A stretch of DNA of 64,000 nucleotides from Pseudooceanicola antarcticus (GCF_900215355.1 NZ_OBEA01000001.1:620001-684000); one strand, 5' to 3'; numbered from the stretch's first letter, positions 16,108 to 26,950 are shown. The notes: generated by a model not told the origin, from the sequence alone. Numbers and translations are program-made.

Positions 16108-16890
16108 ATGATGCAGGAACACGCGGAACGCTTTGAAGGCCTGGCCGAGGCCTATGCCCTCTATCGCCCGGATTACCCGGCTCGTGCCTTCCGTGAGCTG
16201 CTGCCGCTCTCGACCTCGGACCGGGCGCTGGCGGTGGACGTGGGGGCCGGCCCCGGCACCTCGACCCGGCCCATGCGCGCGGCCCTGCCCGCAAGCTGGC
16301 TGGTCACGGCAGTGGAACCCGGCCGCGACATGCGCCGGGTGCTGGCGCGCAGCTTCCGCGAGGACCCTCGGGTGCAGGTCACAGATGGCACGGCCGAGGC
16401 GCTGCCGCTGCCCAGGGGGTCCGCCGGGCTGGTGGTCGCCTGTTCCGCCTTCCACTGCTTCGACGCGCAGGGCTTCTTTGCCGAGGCGCGGCGGGTGACG
16501 GCACCGGGCGGCGTACTGGCGCTTCTGCGCAACCGCATGGTGCCGACCCCGCTCAGCGAAGAGATCATGGCCCATGTCACCCGTGCGGCGCGCCAGGCCG
16601 GGGCGCTCTGGGACATCTCGGGCCACCGGGAGCCGACGGTGCGCGAGCTCTCTTCCGTCGAGGGCTTCAAGACCGCCCGGTCGCGCACCTACCGCTGGTC
16701 CGAGACCCGCGACCGGCGCGGGGTGGTGGACTTCTACCTGACGCGCTCTTCGGTCTGGTCGCTGGTGCGCCGGGTCGGGCTGGGGCCGGTGATGCGCGAC
16801 CTGGAAGAAATCTGCGCCCGGCATATCGAAAAGGACACCGCCGCCCCCCTGGAGTGGGAGACGACGGTGAAATGGACTCAGCGGCGCTAG
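16108..16890 (+). CDS. Class I SAM-dependent methyltransferase (phn-associated)
   Basis: A 260-residue methyltransferase with motif I VDVGAGPGTST (residues 44-53), the acidic end of beta-2 in TAVEPG, and the later VACSAFHCFDAQGFFAEARRV stretch common to the UbiE/TAM-like group. The substrate is not evident. An ATG at 16111 is equally possible as the start. It lies between, and opposite to, the two phn operons, converges on the isomerase gene with a 20-bp gap, and has the shared phn element before it, so a role in phosphonate metabolism is likely but unproven. Confidence 0.78.
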   Translation: MMQEHAERFEGLAEAYALYRPDYPARAFRELLPLSTSDRALAVDVGAGPGTSTRPMRAALPASWLVTAVEPGRDMRRVLARSFREDPRVQVTDGTAEALPLPRGSAGLVVACSAFHCFDAQGFFAEARRVTAPGGVLALLRNRMVPTPLSEEIMAHVTRAARQAGALWDISGHREPTVRELSSVEGFKTARSRTYRWSETRDRRGVVDFYLTRSSVWSLVRRVGLGPVMRDLEEICARHIEKDTAAPLEWETTVKWTQRR

Positions 16891-16910
16891 GTTCCGGCGT
16901 CTGGCCGCGA

Positions 16911-17729
16911 CTACTGGCCCAGCCCCTCGCGTTCCAGCCAGTCCATCGAGGGCAGGATACCGGCCTTGTCGCGCAACTCGAGGATCAGGCGGGGCTTGGC
17001 TTCCAGCTCTCCGAGCGCCTTGAAGACCTCGTGCCAGCGGATCGAGCCGTGGCCGATCTGCCAGTGCCGGTCGGCATAGCCGTCAGCGTCCTGCAGGTGG
17101 ACATGGCCCAGCATCTCGCCTGCCGAGCGGACGAAGAAGTCCACCGGCTGCGCGCCGGTCGAGCCATGGGCGTAATGCGCATGCCCGGTGTCGATCGACA
17201 GCTTGATCGCCTCGGAGCCGAAGCTTTCGGCCAGCACCTTGCGCCAGGCGGGGTCGATGTCCTCGATGTTCTCGAGCATCAGCGTGACGCCGGCACTTTC
17301 GGCCCGTTTCACCGCATCGCCCAGGCTTTCGTGGACCCAATCCGTCAGCCGCTCCATGGCGCCGGGATAGGTGGCCAGGTTGTGGTGGTCCCAGGTAGTG
17401 AAGGGCGAATGGATGACCATATGCGTCGCGCCAAGCGCCTCGCAGATCTCCAGCCCCTGCGCCATGCGGCGGGCCACCAGGGCGCGGATCTCGGGGTCGG
17501 GGTTGGCGAAGTTCAGCCCCCAGAAGGGCCCGTGGATGCCGTAGCGCCCGCCGAAACCGTCCAGCTGCGTCTTCGCCTCGTCCACCAGAGCCTGCCAGTC
17601 GCCCGAGACCAGCAGCGCGGGGTTCGAGAAGCTCTGGATTTCCAGATCGCGGTCCTTGTCGAAAAGCCAGTCGCGGTAGCTGGCCAGTTCAGAGACGCCG
17701 AGGGCGGCGCCGATCACGGGAAGGGTCAT
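16911..17729 (-). CDS. Sugar phosphate isomerase/epimerase-like TIM barrel (phn-associated)
   Basis: A 272-residue protein of the xylose isomerase-like/AP endonuclease 2 TIM-barrel superfamily. Likely metal ligands are Glu153 (LENIED), Asp180 and His183 (SIDTGHAHY), His211 (GHVHLQD) and Glu251 (LILEL); His66 and His107 also lie at strand ends. It is the last gene of the phnFGHIJKLM operon, 10 bp after phnM, at the place where phnN or phnP often stand. It might process the ribose phosphate product of the lyase pathway, which is an inference. Confidence 0.8.
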   Translation of the reverse strand: MTLPVIGAALGVSELASYRDWLFDKDRDLEIQSFSNPALLVSGDWQALVDEAKTQLDGFGGRYGIHGPFWGLNFANPDPEIRALVARRMAQGLEICEALGATHMVIHSPFTTWDHHNLATYPGAMERLTDWVHESLGDAVKRAESAGVTLMLENIEDIDPAWRKVLAESFGSEAIKLSIDTGHAHYAHGSTGAQPVDFFVRSAGEMLGHVHLQDADGYADRHWQIGHGSIRWHEVFKALGELEAKPRLILELRDKAGILPSMDWLEREGLGQ

Positions 17730-17739
17730 GGGATATTCC

Positions 17740-18918
17740 TTACTGGGCGGCGACGGCGGTCAGGCGTTGGTTGACGCTGCCGTCCGAGAAGATGAAGGCA
17801 CCGTGGCGCAGGGTGGCGCGGACATGGCCGACGCCCTCGTCGTCGGCGATGACCAGGTCGGCCAGCTTGCCCGGCGCGATCTCTCCGCGATCCTCCAGGT
17901 GCAGCGCGCGGGCTGGGGTCAGGGTCGCCAGACGGGTCGACTCGGCCAGCCCGCCGGGCCGCATCGGCGCAAGGGCAAGGATGGCGGGCAGGATGGCCGA
18001 GGGGTGGTAGTCGGCCGCCAGGATATCCAGCAGGCCGTTGGCGTAGGCCTCGCGGGCGGAAAGGTTGCCCGAGTAGCTCTCGCCGCGCAGCGCATTGGGC
18101 GCGCCCATGGCGGTGAGCAACCCCCGCGCCTTGGCCTCGGCGGCGGCTTCCAGCGTGACCGGGAACTCCGAGATCGTGGCCCCGAGCGCATCCATCAGCG
18201 CGACCTTCTCGACCGTGTCGTCGTCATGAGAGGCGACGGCGATGCCATGCGCCGCACAGGTCTTCGAGATCGCCTCGAGCGTCGCACCCACGTCGCCCTG
18301 GGCTTCCAGCCGCAAGTCGATGCGGCGCTGGATGTTCTCGTCCGCCTCTTCGGGTGTGGCCCCGGCGCGGATCGCATTGGCGCGGATCTTCTCGAGATTC
18401 CGGTACTGCCCCTGCCCCGGCGTGTGATCCATCAGGGACACGAGGTCTGCGGTGCCATTGGCGATCAGCTCTTCGATCACCTCCAGCGCGTCGGGGAAGT
18501 TGACCTCGAAGCGGGTGTGGACGCGGTGGTCGACCTTCAGCGCGCCGCGCATGGTCTTCAGCGCCCGCAGCATCTGCGAGGAATGCGCATGGCTGCGCAT
18601 GTGCCCATGCACCGACTTAGGCGTGAACGAGACTGCGGCATAGCCCGTGGTTATCCCGGCGACCTTCAGGCGGCGGTCCAGGTCGCGCAGGCCCAGCTCG
18701 AGCGGCATGGTCACATTGGGGCGCGGCTCGATCTCGCGCTCGATCATGTCGCCATGCATGTCGATGAAGCCGGGCATCAGCAGCAACCCGCGCCCGTCGA
18801 TCTCGGCATGGGGGACGGGGGTGTCGCGCACCTCGGCGATCTTGCCGTCTTCGACACGGACAGAGCCCTGGGGCAGCACGGTGTCGGACAGGACGACGCG
18901 GAAGTCAGAGAGCCACAT
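17740..18918 (-). CDS. phnM: PhnM, ribose-1-alkylphosphonate 5-triphosphate diphosphatase
   Basis: A 392-residue amidohydrolase-fold protein. In the C-P lyase pathway PhnM removes pyrophosphate from the 5-triphosphate. The HxD metal pair is His55/Asp57 (FIDMHGDMIE). Further typical segments are SLMDHTPGQGQY, AVASHDDDT, AMGAPNALRGESYSGN and AADYHPSAIL. E. coli has HTDN at the first motif where this protein has HGDM, so it is a diverged member. It overlaps phnL by 14 bp. Confidence 0.9.
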   Translation of the reverse strand: MWLSDFRVVLSDTVLPQGSVRVEDGKIAEVRDTPVPHAEIDGRGLLLMPGFIDMHGDMIEREIEPRPNVTMPLELGLRDLDRRLKVAGITTGYAAVSFTPKSVHGHMRSHAHSSQMLRALKTMRGALKVDHRVHTRFEVNFPDALEVIEELIANGTADLVSLMDHTPGQGQYRNLEKIRANAIRAGATPEEADENIQRRIDLRLEAQGDVGATLEAISKTCAAHGIAVASHDDDTVEKVALMDALGATISEFPVTLEAAAEAKARGLLTAMGAPNALRGESYSGNLSAREAYANGLLDILAADYHPSAILPAILALAPMRPGGLAESTRLATLTPARALHLEDRGEIAPGKLADLVIADDEGVGHVRATLRHGAFIFSDGSVNQRLTAVAAQ

Positions 18919-19621
18919 CGGCAGTCTCCTCGATAGGGGTCTTGGGTTTCAGGGGGATCTCGCGGTCGATCAGCGCCGCCACGTCGCCCGGATGGTGGAA
19001 GACGCCGATCATGGCGACGCCCTGCGCTTTCAGCTCGGCCAGGCGGGCGACCAGCGCCGCGCGGGCGCCCTTGTCGAGAGAGGCCGTCGGTTCGTCCAGC
19101 AGCAGCATCCGCTGCGGCAGGATCAGCGCGCGGGCCAAGTTCACCTTCTGCTGCTCACCGCCCGAGAAGGTCGTCGGGTAGGCGCGCCAGAGGTCGGGTT
19201 TCACGCCGAAGGCCGCCAGCCAGTGCCGCGCCTGCTCCAGCGCCTCGTCCCTGCCGTATCCCGCAAGGCGCATCGGCTCGGCGACGATATCCTCGGCCGC
19301 GACACGGGGGCGGGCGTTGAGGAACTGGGTGACGAAGCCGATCTCGGTCCGGCGCAGGTGCGCCACGTCGATATCGGCGGCATTGGCCATGTCGATCACC
19401 CCCTCGCGGGAATGGAACCAAAGGTGCCCGGCGACGGGCAGGTAGCTGCGGTAGAGGGTGCGAAGAAGGGTGGACTTGCCGACGCCGTTCGGTCCCGACA
19501 GCAGCAGGAATTCGCCCGCGTGCAGGGTGAAGGAGAGGTCCTCGAAGGCCGGAAGGGACTGGCCCAGGTGGTGCATCTCGAAGGTCTTGGTCAGACCTTG
19601 AACATCCAGGATCGTTGTCAT
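18905..19621 (-). CDS. phnL: PhnL, C-P lyase ABC-type ATPase
   Basis: A 238-residue ATPase with Walker A LSGPNGVGKST (near residue 40), signature FSGGEQQKVNLARAL and Walker B MLLLDEP. It has no membrane partner; in E. coli PhnL joins PhnK on the C-P lyase core complex. It starts 8 bp after phnK. Confidence 0.92.
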   Translation of the reverse strand: MTTILDVQGLTKTFEMHHLGQSLPAFEDLSFTLHAGEFLLLSGPNGVGKSTLLRTLYRSYLPVAGHLWFHSREGVIDMANAADIDVAHLRRTEIGFVTQFLNARPRVAAEDIVAEPMRLAGYGRDEALEQARHWLAAFGVKPDLWRAYPTTFSGGEQQKVNLARALILPQRMLLLDEPTASLDKGARAALVARLAELKAQGVAMIGVFHHPGDVAALIDREIPLKPKTPIEETADVAL

Positions 19622-19629
19622 GAGGTGCC

Positions 19630-20430
19630 TCAGAGTTTCGCGTGGACAAGTTGCTGGGTGTAGGCGTGCTGCGGGTCCTGGAAGACCTGGTCGGCAAGCC
19701 CTTCCTCAACCACCCGGCCATGGCGCATCACCATCACCCGGTCGGCCATGGTGCGGATCACGCCCAGATCGTGGCTGACCAGTACCATGGTGATGCGACG
19801 TTCCTGTTGCAGCCGCTTCAGCGTATCCAGCACCAGCGCCTGAACGGAGACATCCAGCCCCGTGGTCGGTTCGTCCAGCAGCAGAACGGCGGGTTCCAGC
19901 GCGATGGCCTTGGCCAGCTGCACCCGCTGCTGCATCCCGCCCGACAGTTCGATCGGCGGGGCATCCATGCGGGGGATCGGGAATTCGGAGGCCTCAAGCG
20001 CCACCTGCGCCTTCTCGCGCAGCACGGCGAAACGGCGTTCGCCCGCGACCAGCAGCCGCTCGGCGACGTTGCCGGAGGACGAATGCTTCATCAGCAGCCC
20101 AAGGTGCGGGTTCTGGTAGACGATGCCAATACGGCGGGCGCGCAGCATCCGCCGTTCGAAACGGTCGAGCGTAAACAGGTCCTCGGGCAGCTCGGGCAGG
20201 TCCAGCCGGTAGCGGCCAGCGTCCGGGCTTTCCTCGAGGTTCATCATGCGCAGCAGCGTCGACTTACCGGAGCCGGATTCCCCCACGATGCCAAGCACTT
20301 CGCCCGGGTAGACGCGGGCGGAAACGTCATCCAGCGCGCGGACGTTGCCATAGGTCTTCGACAGGCCCGACAGCTCCATCAGCGGCTGGGTGCGGACGAG
20401 GCGCGGGGCCTCTTTCATCAGGGCGCTCAT
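19630..20430 (-). CDS. phnK: PhnK, C-P lyase ABC-type ATPase
   Basis: A 266-residue ATPase with Walker A GESGSGKST (near residue 51), signature LSGGMQQRVQLAKAI and Walker B VLLLDEP. PhnK docks on PhnJ in the E. coli core complex, so its presence next to a divergent phnJ matters. It overlaps phnJ by 4 bp. Confidence 0.92.
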   Translation of the reverse strand: MSALMKEAPRLVRTQPLMELSGLSKTYGNVRALDDVSARVYPGEVLGIVGESGSGKSTLLRMMNLEESPDAGRYRLDLPELPEDLFTLDRFERRMLRARRIGIVYQNPHLGLLMKHSSSGNVAERLLVAGERRFAVLREKAQVALEASEFPIPRMDAPPIELSGGMQQRVQLAKAIALEPAVLLLDEPTTGLDVSVQALVLDTLKRLQQERRITMVLVSHDLGVIRTMADRVMVMRHGRVVEEGLADQVFQDPQHAYTQQLVHAKL

Positions 20431-21338
20431 GCCAGCTCTCCGTTTCTGTACCAGGTCTGTCCGACGGTCGGTGTGCCGCCGTCGCGGGCGTCGATGGCCT
20501 TGATGCCGAAGTGGCTGTCCGAGACCTCATAGCCCGCAGAGCCGTCCTCTTGCGGGATCTCGTTCATGAAGTAGCCGGTGACGCCGGAGCGGGCGCAGGT
20601 CAGATGGGCGTGGTCCTCGACCTTGTAAGGCACGTCGTCGAAGACCAGCGGCTCGACCCGCGTGTAGGGCGGCACGGCGAAGATGCGCTTTTCGCGGCCG
20701 GCCGACAGGATCGTCAGGTGTTCGGCCATGTGCAGCTTCTTCACGTCCCAGCGGGGGATCGGGGAGGGGGTCATCACGTGGCGACCATTCACCATCGCCG
20801 GGTAGGAGGCCCCCAGCATCACCCGGCCCGAGCGGACCATCTGCTCGTAAAGCTGCAGCCACATCCGCCCGTAGTCGGCATCCGCATGCATCTGGCGGGC
20901 GGTGGACATGTTGGGCTCGACCCCGCGCAGGGGTTCGGGGTTGGGGACCTGCAGGATCAGGATCTGGTCGCGGCTCAGTTTCTCTTCCGGGATGCGGTGG
21001 CGCGACTGGATCAGCGTGGCGTCCAGCGTGTCCCAGGTTTCCGAGGCACCCGAGACGCGCGACAGGAAGCGGCGGATCGAGGCGGCGTTGACGCTGTCAT
21101 CAGCGCCCTGGTCGATCACCTTCACGGTGGAGGACGGCTTGACCAGCGTCAGGGTCACCTGAAGCCCGCCGGTGCCCCAGCCCCGTGCAATCGGCACCTC
21201 GCGCGAGGCATAGGGCATCTGGCAGCCGGGCACCGAGACGGCCTTGATCATCTTGCGGCGCAGCTCGCGCTTGGCGGAAGGATCGAGGAAGCCATAGGAA
21301 AACGCCTTCCAGCGGCCTGTGAGATCTGAAAGGCTCAT
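20427..21338 (-). CDS. phnJ: PhnJ-like C-P lyase subunit lacking the four-cysteine site
   Basis: A 303-residue PhnJ homologue. Family stretches are clear: RGWGTGGLQVT, KVIDQGADDS, QSRHRIPE, PNPEPLRGVEP, TPSPIPRWD and AGREKRIFAVPPYTRVE. Gly38 in VPGCQ matches the radical glycine (Gly32) of E. coli PhnJ. The canonical metal/radical cysteines do not survive: by alignment from memory, Cys248 matches Cys241, but Ser251, Val272 and Gly278 replace Cys244, Cys266 and Cys272. Only two cysteines (39 and 248) exist in the whole protein, too few to hold a [4Fe-4S] cluster alone. The frame is intact and overlaps phnI and phnK by 4 bp each, so this is not a pseudogene. It either uses different chemistry or is structural. 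Confidence 0.88.
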   Translation of the reverse strand: MSLSDLTGRWKAFSYGFLDPSAKRELRRKMIKAVSVPGCQMPYASREVPIARGWGTGGLQVTLTLVKPSSTVKVIDQGADDSVNAASIRRFLSRVSGASETWDTLDATLIQSRHRIPEEKLSRDQILILQVPNPEPLRGVEPNMSTARQMHADADYGRMWLQLYEQMVRSGRVMLGASYPAMVNGRHVMTPSPIPRWDVKKLHMAEHLTILSAGREKRIFAVPPYTRVEPLVFDDVPYKVEDHAHLTCARSGVTGYFMNEIPQEDGSAGYEVSDSHFGIKAIDARDGGTPTVGQTWYRNGELA

Positions 21339-22411
21339 GCGGTTTCCTCTTTCTTGTCAGTGGGTTGCGCCTGTTCCGCCTTGGCGGTCTTCGCCGCGCG
21401 CAGGTTGTCCAGCGAGGACTGGAAGGTGACGTAGTGGGGCAGCTTGAAGTGAATGCAGAAGCCCGAGCTTTCGACGGGCTCGGTATGGTAGAGGAAGAAT
21501 TCCTCTTCGACGGGCGAGTTCTTCTCGGCCCCCGGCGCGTTCAGGTCCAGCGTGGCGGCAGAGATGCATTTGACCTCGTTCCAGCCCAGCGTGGCGGTGA
21601 AGCCGAGGCGCAGTTCCCCCTTGCCCTTGGTGGTCACCACCTCGGCCTGGGATGTCTTGACCCGACCTGCCGAGAAGCGCCGCCCGTCTGGGTGGGCGAC
21701 CATGACCTCGACCTCCGAAAGGCGCAGCTCGTTCACTGTCGGGTGGCTGTTGCCGTAGCCGCGCATGGCCGAGTAGCCGAGCGCCAGCGTGCCGCCAGTA
21801 TCGGCTCGGGCCAGGCTTTGCAGCGTATGGGCGCGCTTGGCGGGGAAGAGCAGCGGCTCGCGGGTCAGGTCGGGGATCTCGTCGCGCGGCACCGGGGCGG
21901 CCTCGGGCGTGGTCACCAGACCCTGCGCGCGCTGCCATTCGGCCAGCGAGGGATGCGTGGCGGGGGCGGGTTTCGCAGCGGGCTCGACTGCGGGCGGGGC
22001 ATAGGGCTGGTCCTCAAGCACCTCGGTCGCCAGCAGGCGGTGCGCGTAGTCCAGCGTCGGTCCCAGGATCTGGCCGCCGGGGATGTCCTTGAAGGCGGCA
22101 GAGATGCGGCGATGGGTGAAACCGGCGTCCGGGGCGACCACCTCGGCGATCTGCAACCGGGGCTGGGTGGTGCGCCAGGCGCGCAGCAGCAGCAGCGCCT
22201 CGTAGAGGTCCCCGCCCGATTGGGCCAGGGCCAGCGCCGCAAGGTCGGGGGCGTAGAGAGAGGCCTCGCCCATCACCCGGTCGACAAGGGCCGGCAGGGC
22301 CTTTTCGATCTCGGCCACGCGGGCGGCGTCGATCTGGCCCATCTGGGCACGGTAGAGCCTTTCGCTCTGTTCGATGGCGCGTTCGCCACCGCGGGTTGCC
22401 ACATATGCCAT
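21335..22411 (-). CDS. phnI: PhnI, C-P lyase core subunit
   Basis: A 358-residue protein with the PhnI landmarks RRISAAFKDIPGGQILGPTLDY (from residue 101), RGYGNSHP near residue 219 and HFKLPHYVTFQ near residue 326. The last motif keeps the two histidines that, in the E. coli core complex, line the PhnI-PhnJ active-site area. PhnI with G, H and L attaches the phosphonate to ribose of ATP. It begins 3 bp after phnH. Confidence 0.92.
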   Translation of the reverse strand: MAYVATRGGERAIEQSERLYRAQMGQIDAARVAEIEKALPALVDRVMGEASLYAPDLAALALAQSGGDLYEALLLLRAWRTTQPRLQIAEVVAPDAGFTHRRISAAFKDIPGGQILGPTLDYAHRLLATEVLEDQPYAPPAVEPAAKPAPATHPSLAEWQRAQGLVTTPEAAPVPRDEIPDLTREPLLFPAKRAHTLQSLARADTGGTLALGYSAMRGYGNSHPTVNELRLSEVEVMVAHPDGRRFSAGRVKTSQAEVVTTKGKGELRLGFTATLGWNEVKCISAATLDLNAPGAEKNSPVEEEFFLYHTEPVESSGFCIHFKLPHYVTFQSSLDNLRAAKTAKAEQAQPTDKKEETA

Positions 22412-22414
22412 GTC

Positions 22415-22957
22415 TCAGACCTCCGTCACTTGGGAAGAGCGGGGCAGGGCCAGCAGGCGGGCCCCGTCGTGGATCAGCACCTCGAGGCCGCGCGGGTAGG
22501 CGCAGAGCCGGGCGCGCAGGTCCCAGAAGACGGGGTGGATGCCATCAAGGCAGATGCGCTCGACCGACTTGATGCCGGGGCCGGTGAGTTGCAGCGCCTG
22601 GCCTGCGCCGATCCTTGCCGGCACGATCAGGGTCGCGCCCTCGTCGGGGTAGAGGTGAGAGCCGGTGTCGAGCCCGGCGATCACCTCCAGCGCCTCGGCG
22701 CTGTCGGCGGCCATGAAGACGTGATCGGCCTCATGCGCGGGCACCAGGGCCGCGCCGGTGGCGGGGATCCGGGCCAAGAGCGTCTCGTCCTGGCTATGCA
22801 CCTTGCATTCGCGGTCCAGCAGCGCCAGCGCGATGCAGAGGGGGCCGGGGTCTGGCAGGTCGCGGACAGTGCCGGGGCGCGAGAGGGCGCCAAGGACGGC
22901 CTCGAATGTCGCGTTGTCGCGGATTTCCTCGGCGTCGGGCAGGGGGGTGGCAAGCAT
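22415..22957 (-). CDS. phnH: PhnH, C-P lyase core subunit
   Basis: A 180-residue protein with PhnH features: an early TFEAVLGALSRPG segment, a central GSHLYPDEGATLI stretch, LTGPGI and the final RLLALPRSSQV. It is a little shorter than E. coli PhnH (194). The start overlaps the phnG stop by one base. Confidence 0.9.
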   Translation of the reverse strand: MLATPLPDAEEIRDNATFEAVLGALSRPGTVRDLPDPGPLCIALALLDRECKVHSQDETLLARIPATGAALVPAHEADHVFMAADSAEALEVIAGLDTGSHLYPDEGATLIVPARIGAGQALQLTGPGIKSVERICLDGIHPVFWDLRARLCAYPRGLEVLIHDGARLLALPRSSQVTEV

Positions 22958-23394
22958 CAGAAGGTCTCCATGTCGACGCGGGTGGCTTCGATCCGGCGCA
23001 GGGTTTCGGTGTCCGCGGCCTGCTGCGCCTGGGCCTCTGCCTCGATGAAGGCGCGGATGCGGTCGGCGGCGGTGCCGTCGCTGAGCGCGGCATCCAGCAG
23101 GGCCATGGCCATGGCGCGTTCGATGTCGCGGCCCGTGACCATGCCGTAGCCCTCGGTGCCCGAGGGCAGGCGGACATGGGCTTCGGCCACCAGCACTTCG
23201 CCGAGGTGGAACTCCACCCCCTGCACCGTGTCGCGCATGGGCAGCATCACGAGGCCGGTGCCGCTTTTCAGCACCTGCATGTCCCCGAGCCGGGGCAGGA
23301 TCTCTTCGGCCAGGTGCTTGAGGCGCGCGGCATCGGCGCGGGCCAGGGTGGTCAGGTCGTCAGAGGGCATCTCGCCCCCGTGTCTGTCGAACAT
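22957..23394 (-). CDS. phnG: PhnG, C-P lyase core subunit
   Basis: A 145-residue protein matching PhnG in length and in the GYGMVTGRDIERAMAMALLDA and EATRVDMETF segments (E. coli has VQGRD and ASRVDFFTM at these places). It starts 3 bp after phnF and is coupled to phnH. Confidence 0.88.
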   Translation of the reverse strand: MFDRHGGEMPSDDLTTLARADAARLKHLAEEILPRLGDMQVLKSGTGLVMLPMRDTVQGVEFHLGEVLVAEAHVRLPSGTEGYGMVTGRDIERAMAMALLDAALSDGTAADRIRAFIEAEAQAQQAADTETLRRIEATRVDMETF

Positions 23395-23397
23395 GGC

Positions 23398-24108
23398 TTA
23401 TTCCGGGAAATCGAGGGTGAAACGGATGCGGCCCGCGGCGTAGATCGCCTCGGACCAGCCGATGGGTTGACCCGAGAGGTCTTCGTCGGTCTTGCACATG
23501 ACGATGACGGGCTGGTCGGCGGGCTGCTCCAGCAGCTTGGCTTCCCATTTCTCGGGCAGGCGGGCGTAGATGGTGGTGGTGCGGCGGCGGTAGTCCGTCA
23601 CGCCGTAGCTGGCGTAGATGTCGGTGACCGACATGCGGCTGCGGCGCTTCACGCCGAGGTCGGGGAAACGCTCGGCGGGGTGGAAGCTGCGGTTCAGGCC
23701 AAGCGGATGGTCATCGGCGCGCGAGCGGCCGAGGATGCGGTGCACCGGCGTGCCGGGCGGCAGCGAGAGCTCTTGCGCCACGTCGGGTTCGGCGGGGGTG
23801 ATATCGGCGGTGATCGTCTCTCCGCCCGGCTTCACGCCCTGGCTTTCCAGGTTCTCGCGGAAGCGGGTGCGGCGGCCGATGCGGTAGTTGATCCGGGGCT
23901 GGCCACGCACGAAGGTGCCCCGCCCCTGTTCGACCGAAAGCACCCCCTCGGCGGCCAGAGAGGCCACGGCGCGGCGCAGCGAGTGCCGCCCGACGCCGAT
24001 CTGCCGCGAGAGCTCCTGCTCGGTCGGCAGCTTGTCGCCCTGGGCCAGATCGCGCGTGGCGATACTGTCCATGATCCAGTCGCGGGCGATCTGCCAGTTG
24101 CCGCTCAT
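23398..24108 (-). CDS. phnF: PhnF, GntR/HutC-family regulator of the phn genes
   Basis: A 236-residue regulator with an N-terminal winged helix (KLPTEQELSRQIGVGRHSLRR, residues 26-46) and a UTRA/HutC ligand domain with the TTTIYARLPEKWEA and WSEAIYAAGRIRFTLD segments. It is the first gene of the phnFGHIJKLM operon and, by analogy with other PhnF proteins, represses it until a ligand binds. The 11-bp element 19 bp before its start, repeated before phnC and the methyltransferase gene, is its most likely operator. Confidence 0.9.
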   Translation of the reverse strand: MSGNWQIARDWIMDSIATRDLAQGDKLPTEQELSRQIGVGRHSLRRAVASLAAEGVLSVEQGRGTFVRGQPRINYRIGRRTRFRENLESQGVKPGGETITADITPAEPDVAQELSLPPGTPVHRILGRSRADDHPLGLNRSFHPAERFPDLGVKRRSRMSVTDIYASYGVTDYRRRTTTIYARLPEKWEAKLLEQPADQPVIVMCKTDEDLSGQPIGWSEAIYAAGRIRFTLDFPE

Positions 24109-24127
24109 TCCGCTTCCCCATCGTCAC

Positions 24128-24138
24128 ATTCATTCGGA
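24128..24138 (-). promoter_or_regulatory. 11-bp phn element before phnF
   Basis: The plus strand reads ATTCATTCGGA, identical to the copies at 16068 and (inverted) 15867. It ends 19 bp before the phnF start and would allow autoregulation. No convincing Pho box was found in this promoter. Confidence 0.65.
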
Positions 24139-24272
24139 TGTTTTGGGGATAGGGGGCGATGATCTCATCGCAATGACGCGGCTGTAAAACAAATGCGACA
24201 TGCCGCGCCGGGACGCTGGCGGGGGCGATGGCAGCGGCGATGTCGCGGACCATGCCACGGATGCCGGGCATG

Positions 24273-24312
24273 AAAAAGCCCGGACCGCCGATCTCTCAGG
24301 CGTGGTCCGGGC
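24273..24312 (-). terminator. Rho-independent terminator of gyrB
   Basis: A 9-bp stem (GCCCGGACC at 24278-24286 with GGTCCGGGC at 24304-24312) is followed on the minus strand by five T residues (24273-24277), 30 bp after the gyrB stop. Confidence 0.88.
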
Positions 24313-24342
24313 CGTCGTTGCTGTCCCTCCGGGCGGAGGGGA

Positions 24343-26790
<2,448 letters not shown>

Positions 26791-26950
26791 TTATAGCCGG
26801 AGCGAGGGGGAATGTCACGCGGATGACATGCATTAAAGGGCCTGCGCGGGGCTATCCGCCGCTCCGTCGCGGCGGCGGATCGGCGCCCGGCGCGGGCCGG
26901 CTCTCGGGGGTGGGGATTGCCCGGTTCCGATGTGGCGCCGCTGGGGCGAC

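Noticed and set aside
20427-20700. Frameshift or sequencing error as the cause of the missing PhnJ cysteines
   Set aside because: The C-terminal region stays alignable on both sides of each lost cysteine and reaches a stop that overlaps phnK correctly; a frameshift would not keep this pattern.
24109-24200. Pho box before phnF
   Set aside because: The best match has only about four of seven bases in each half, which is within chance for this length.
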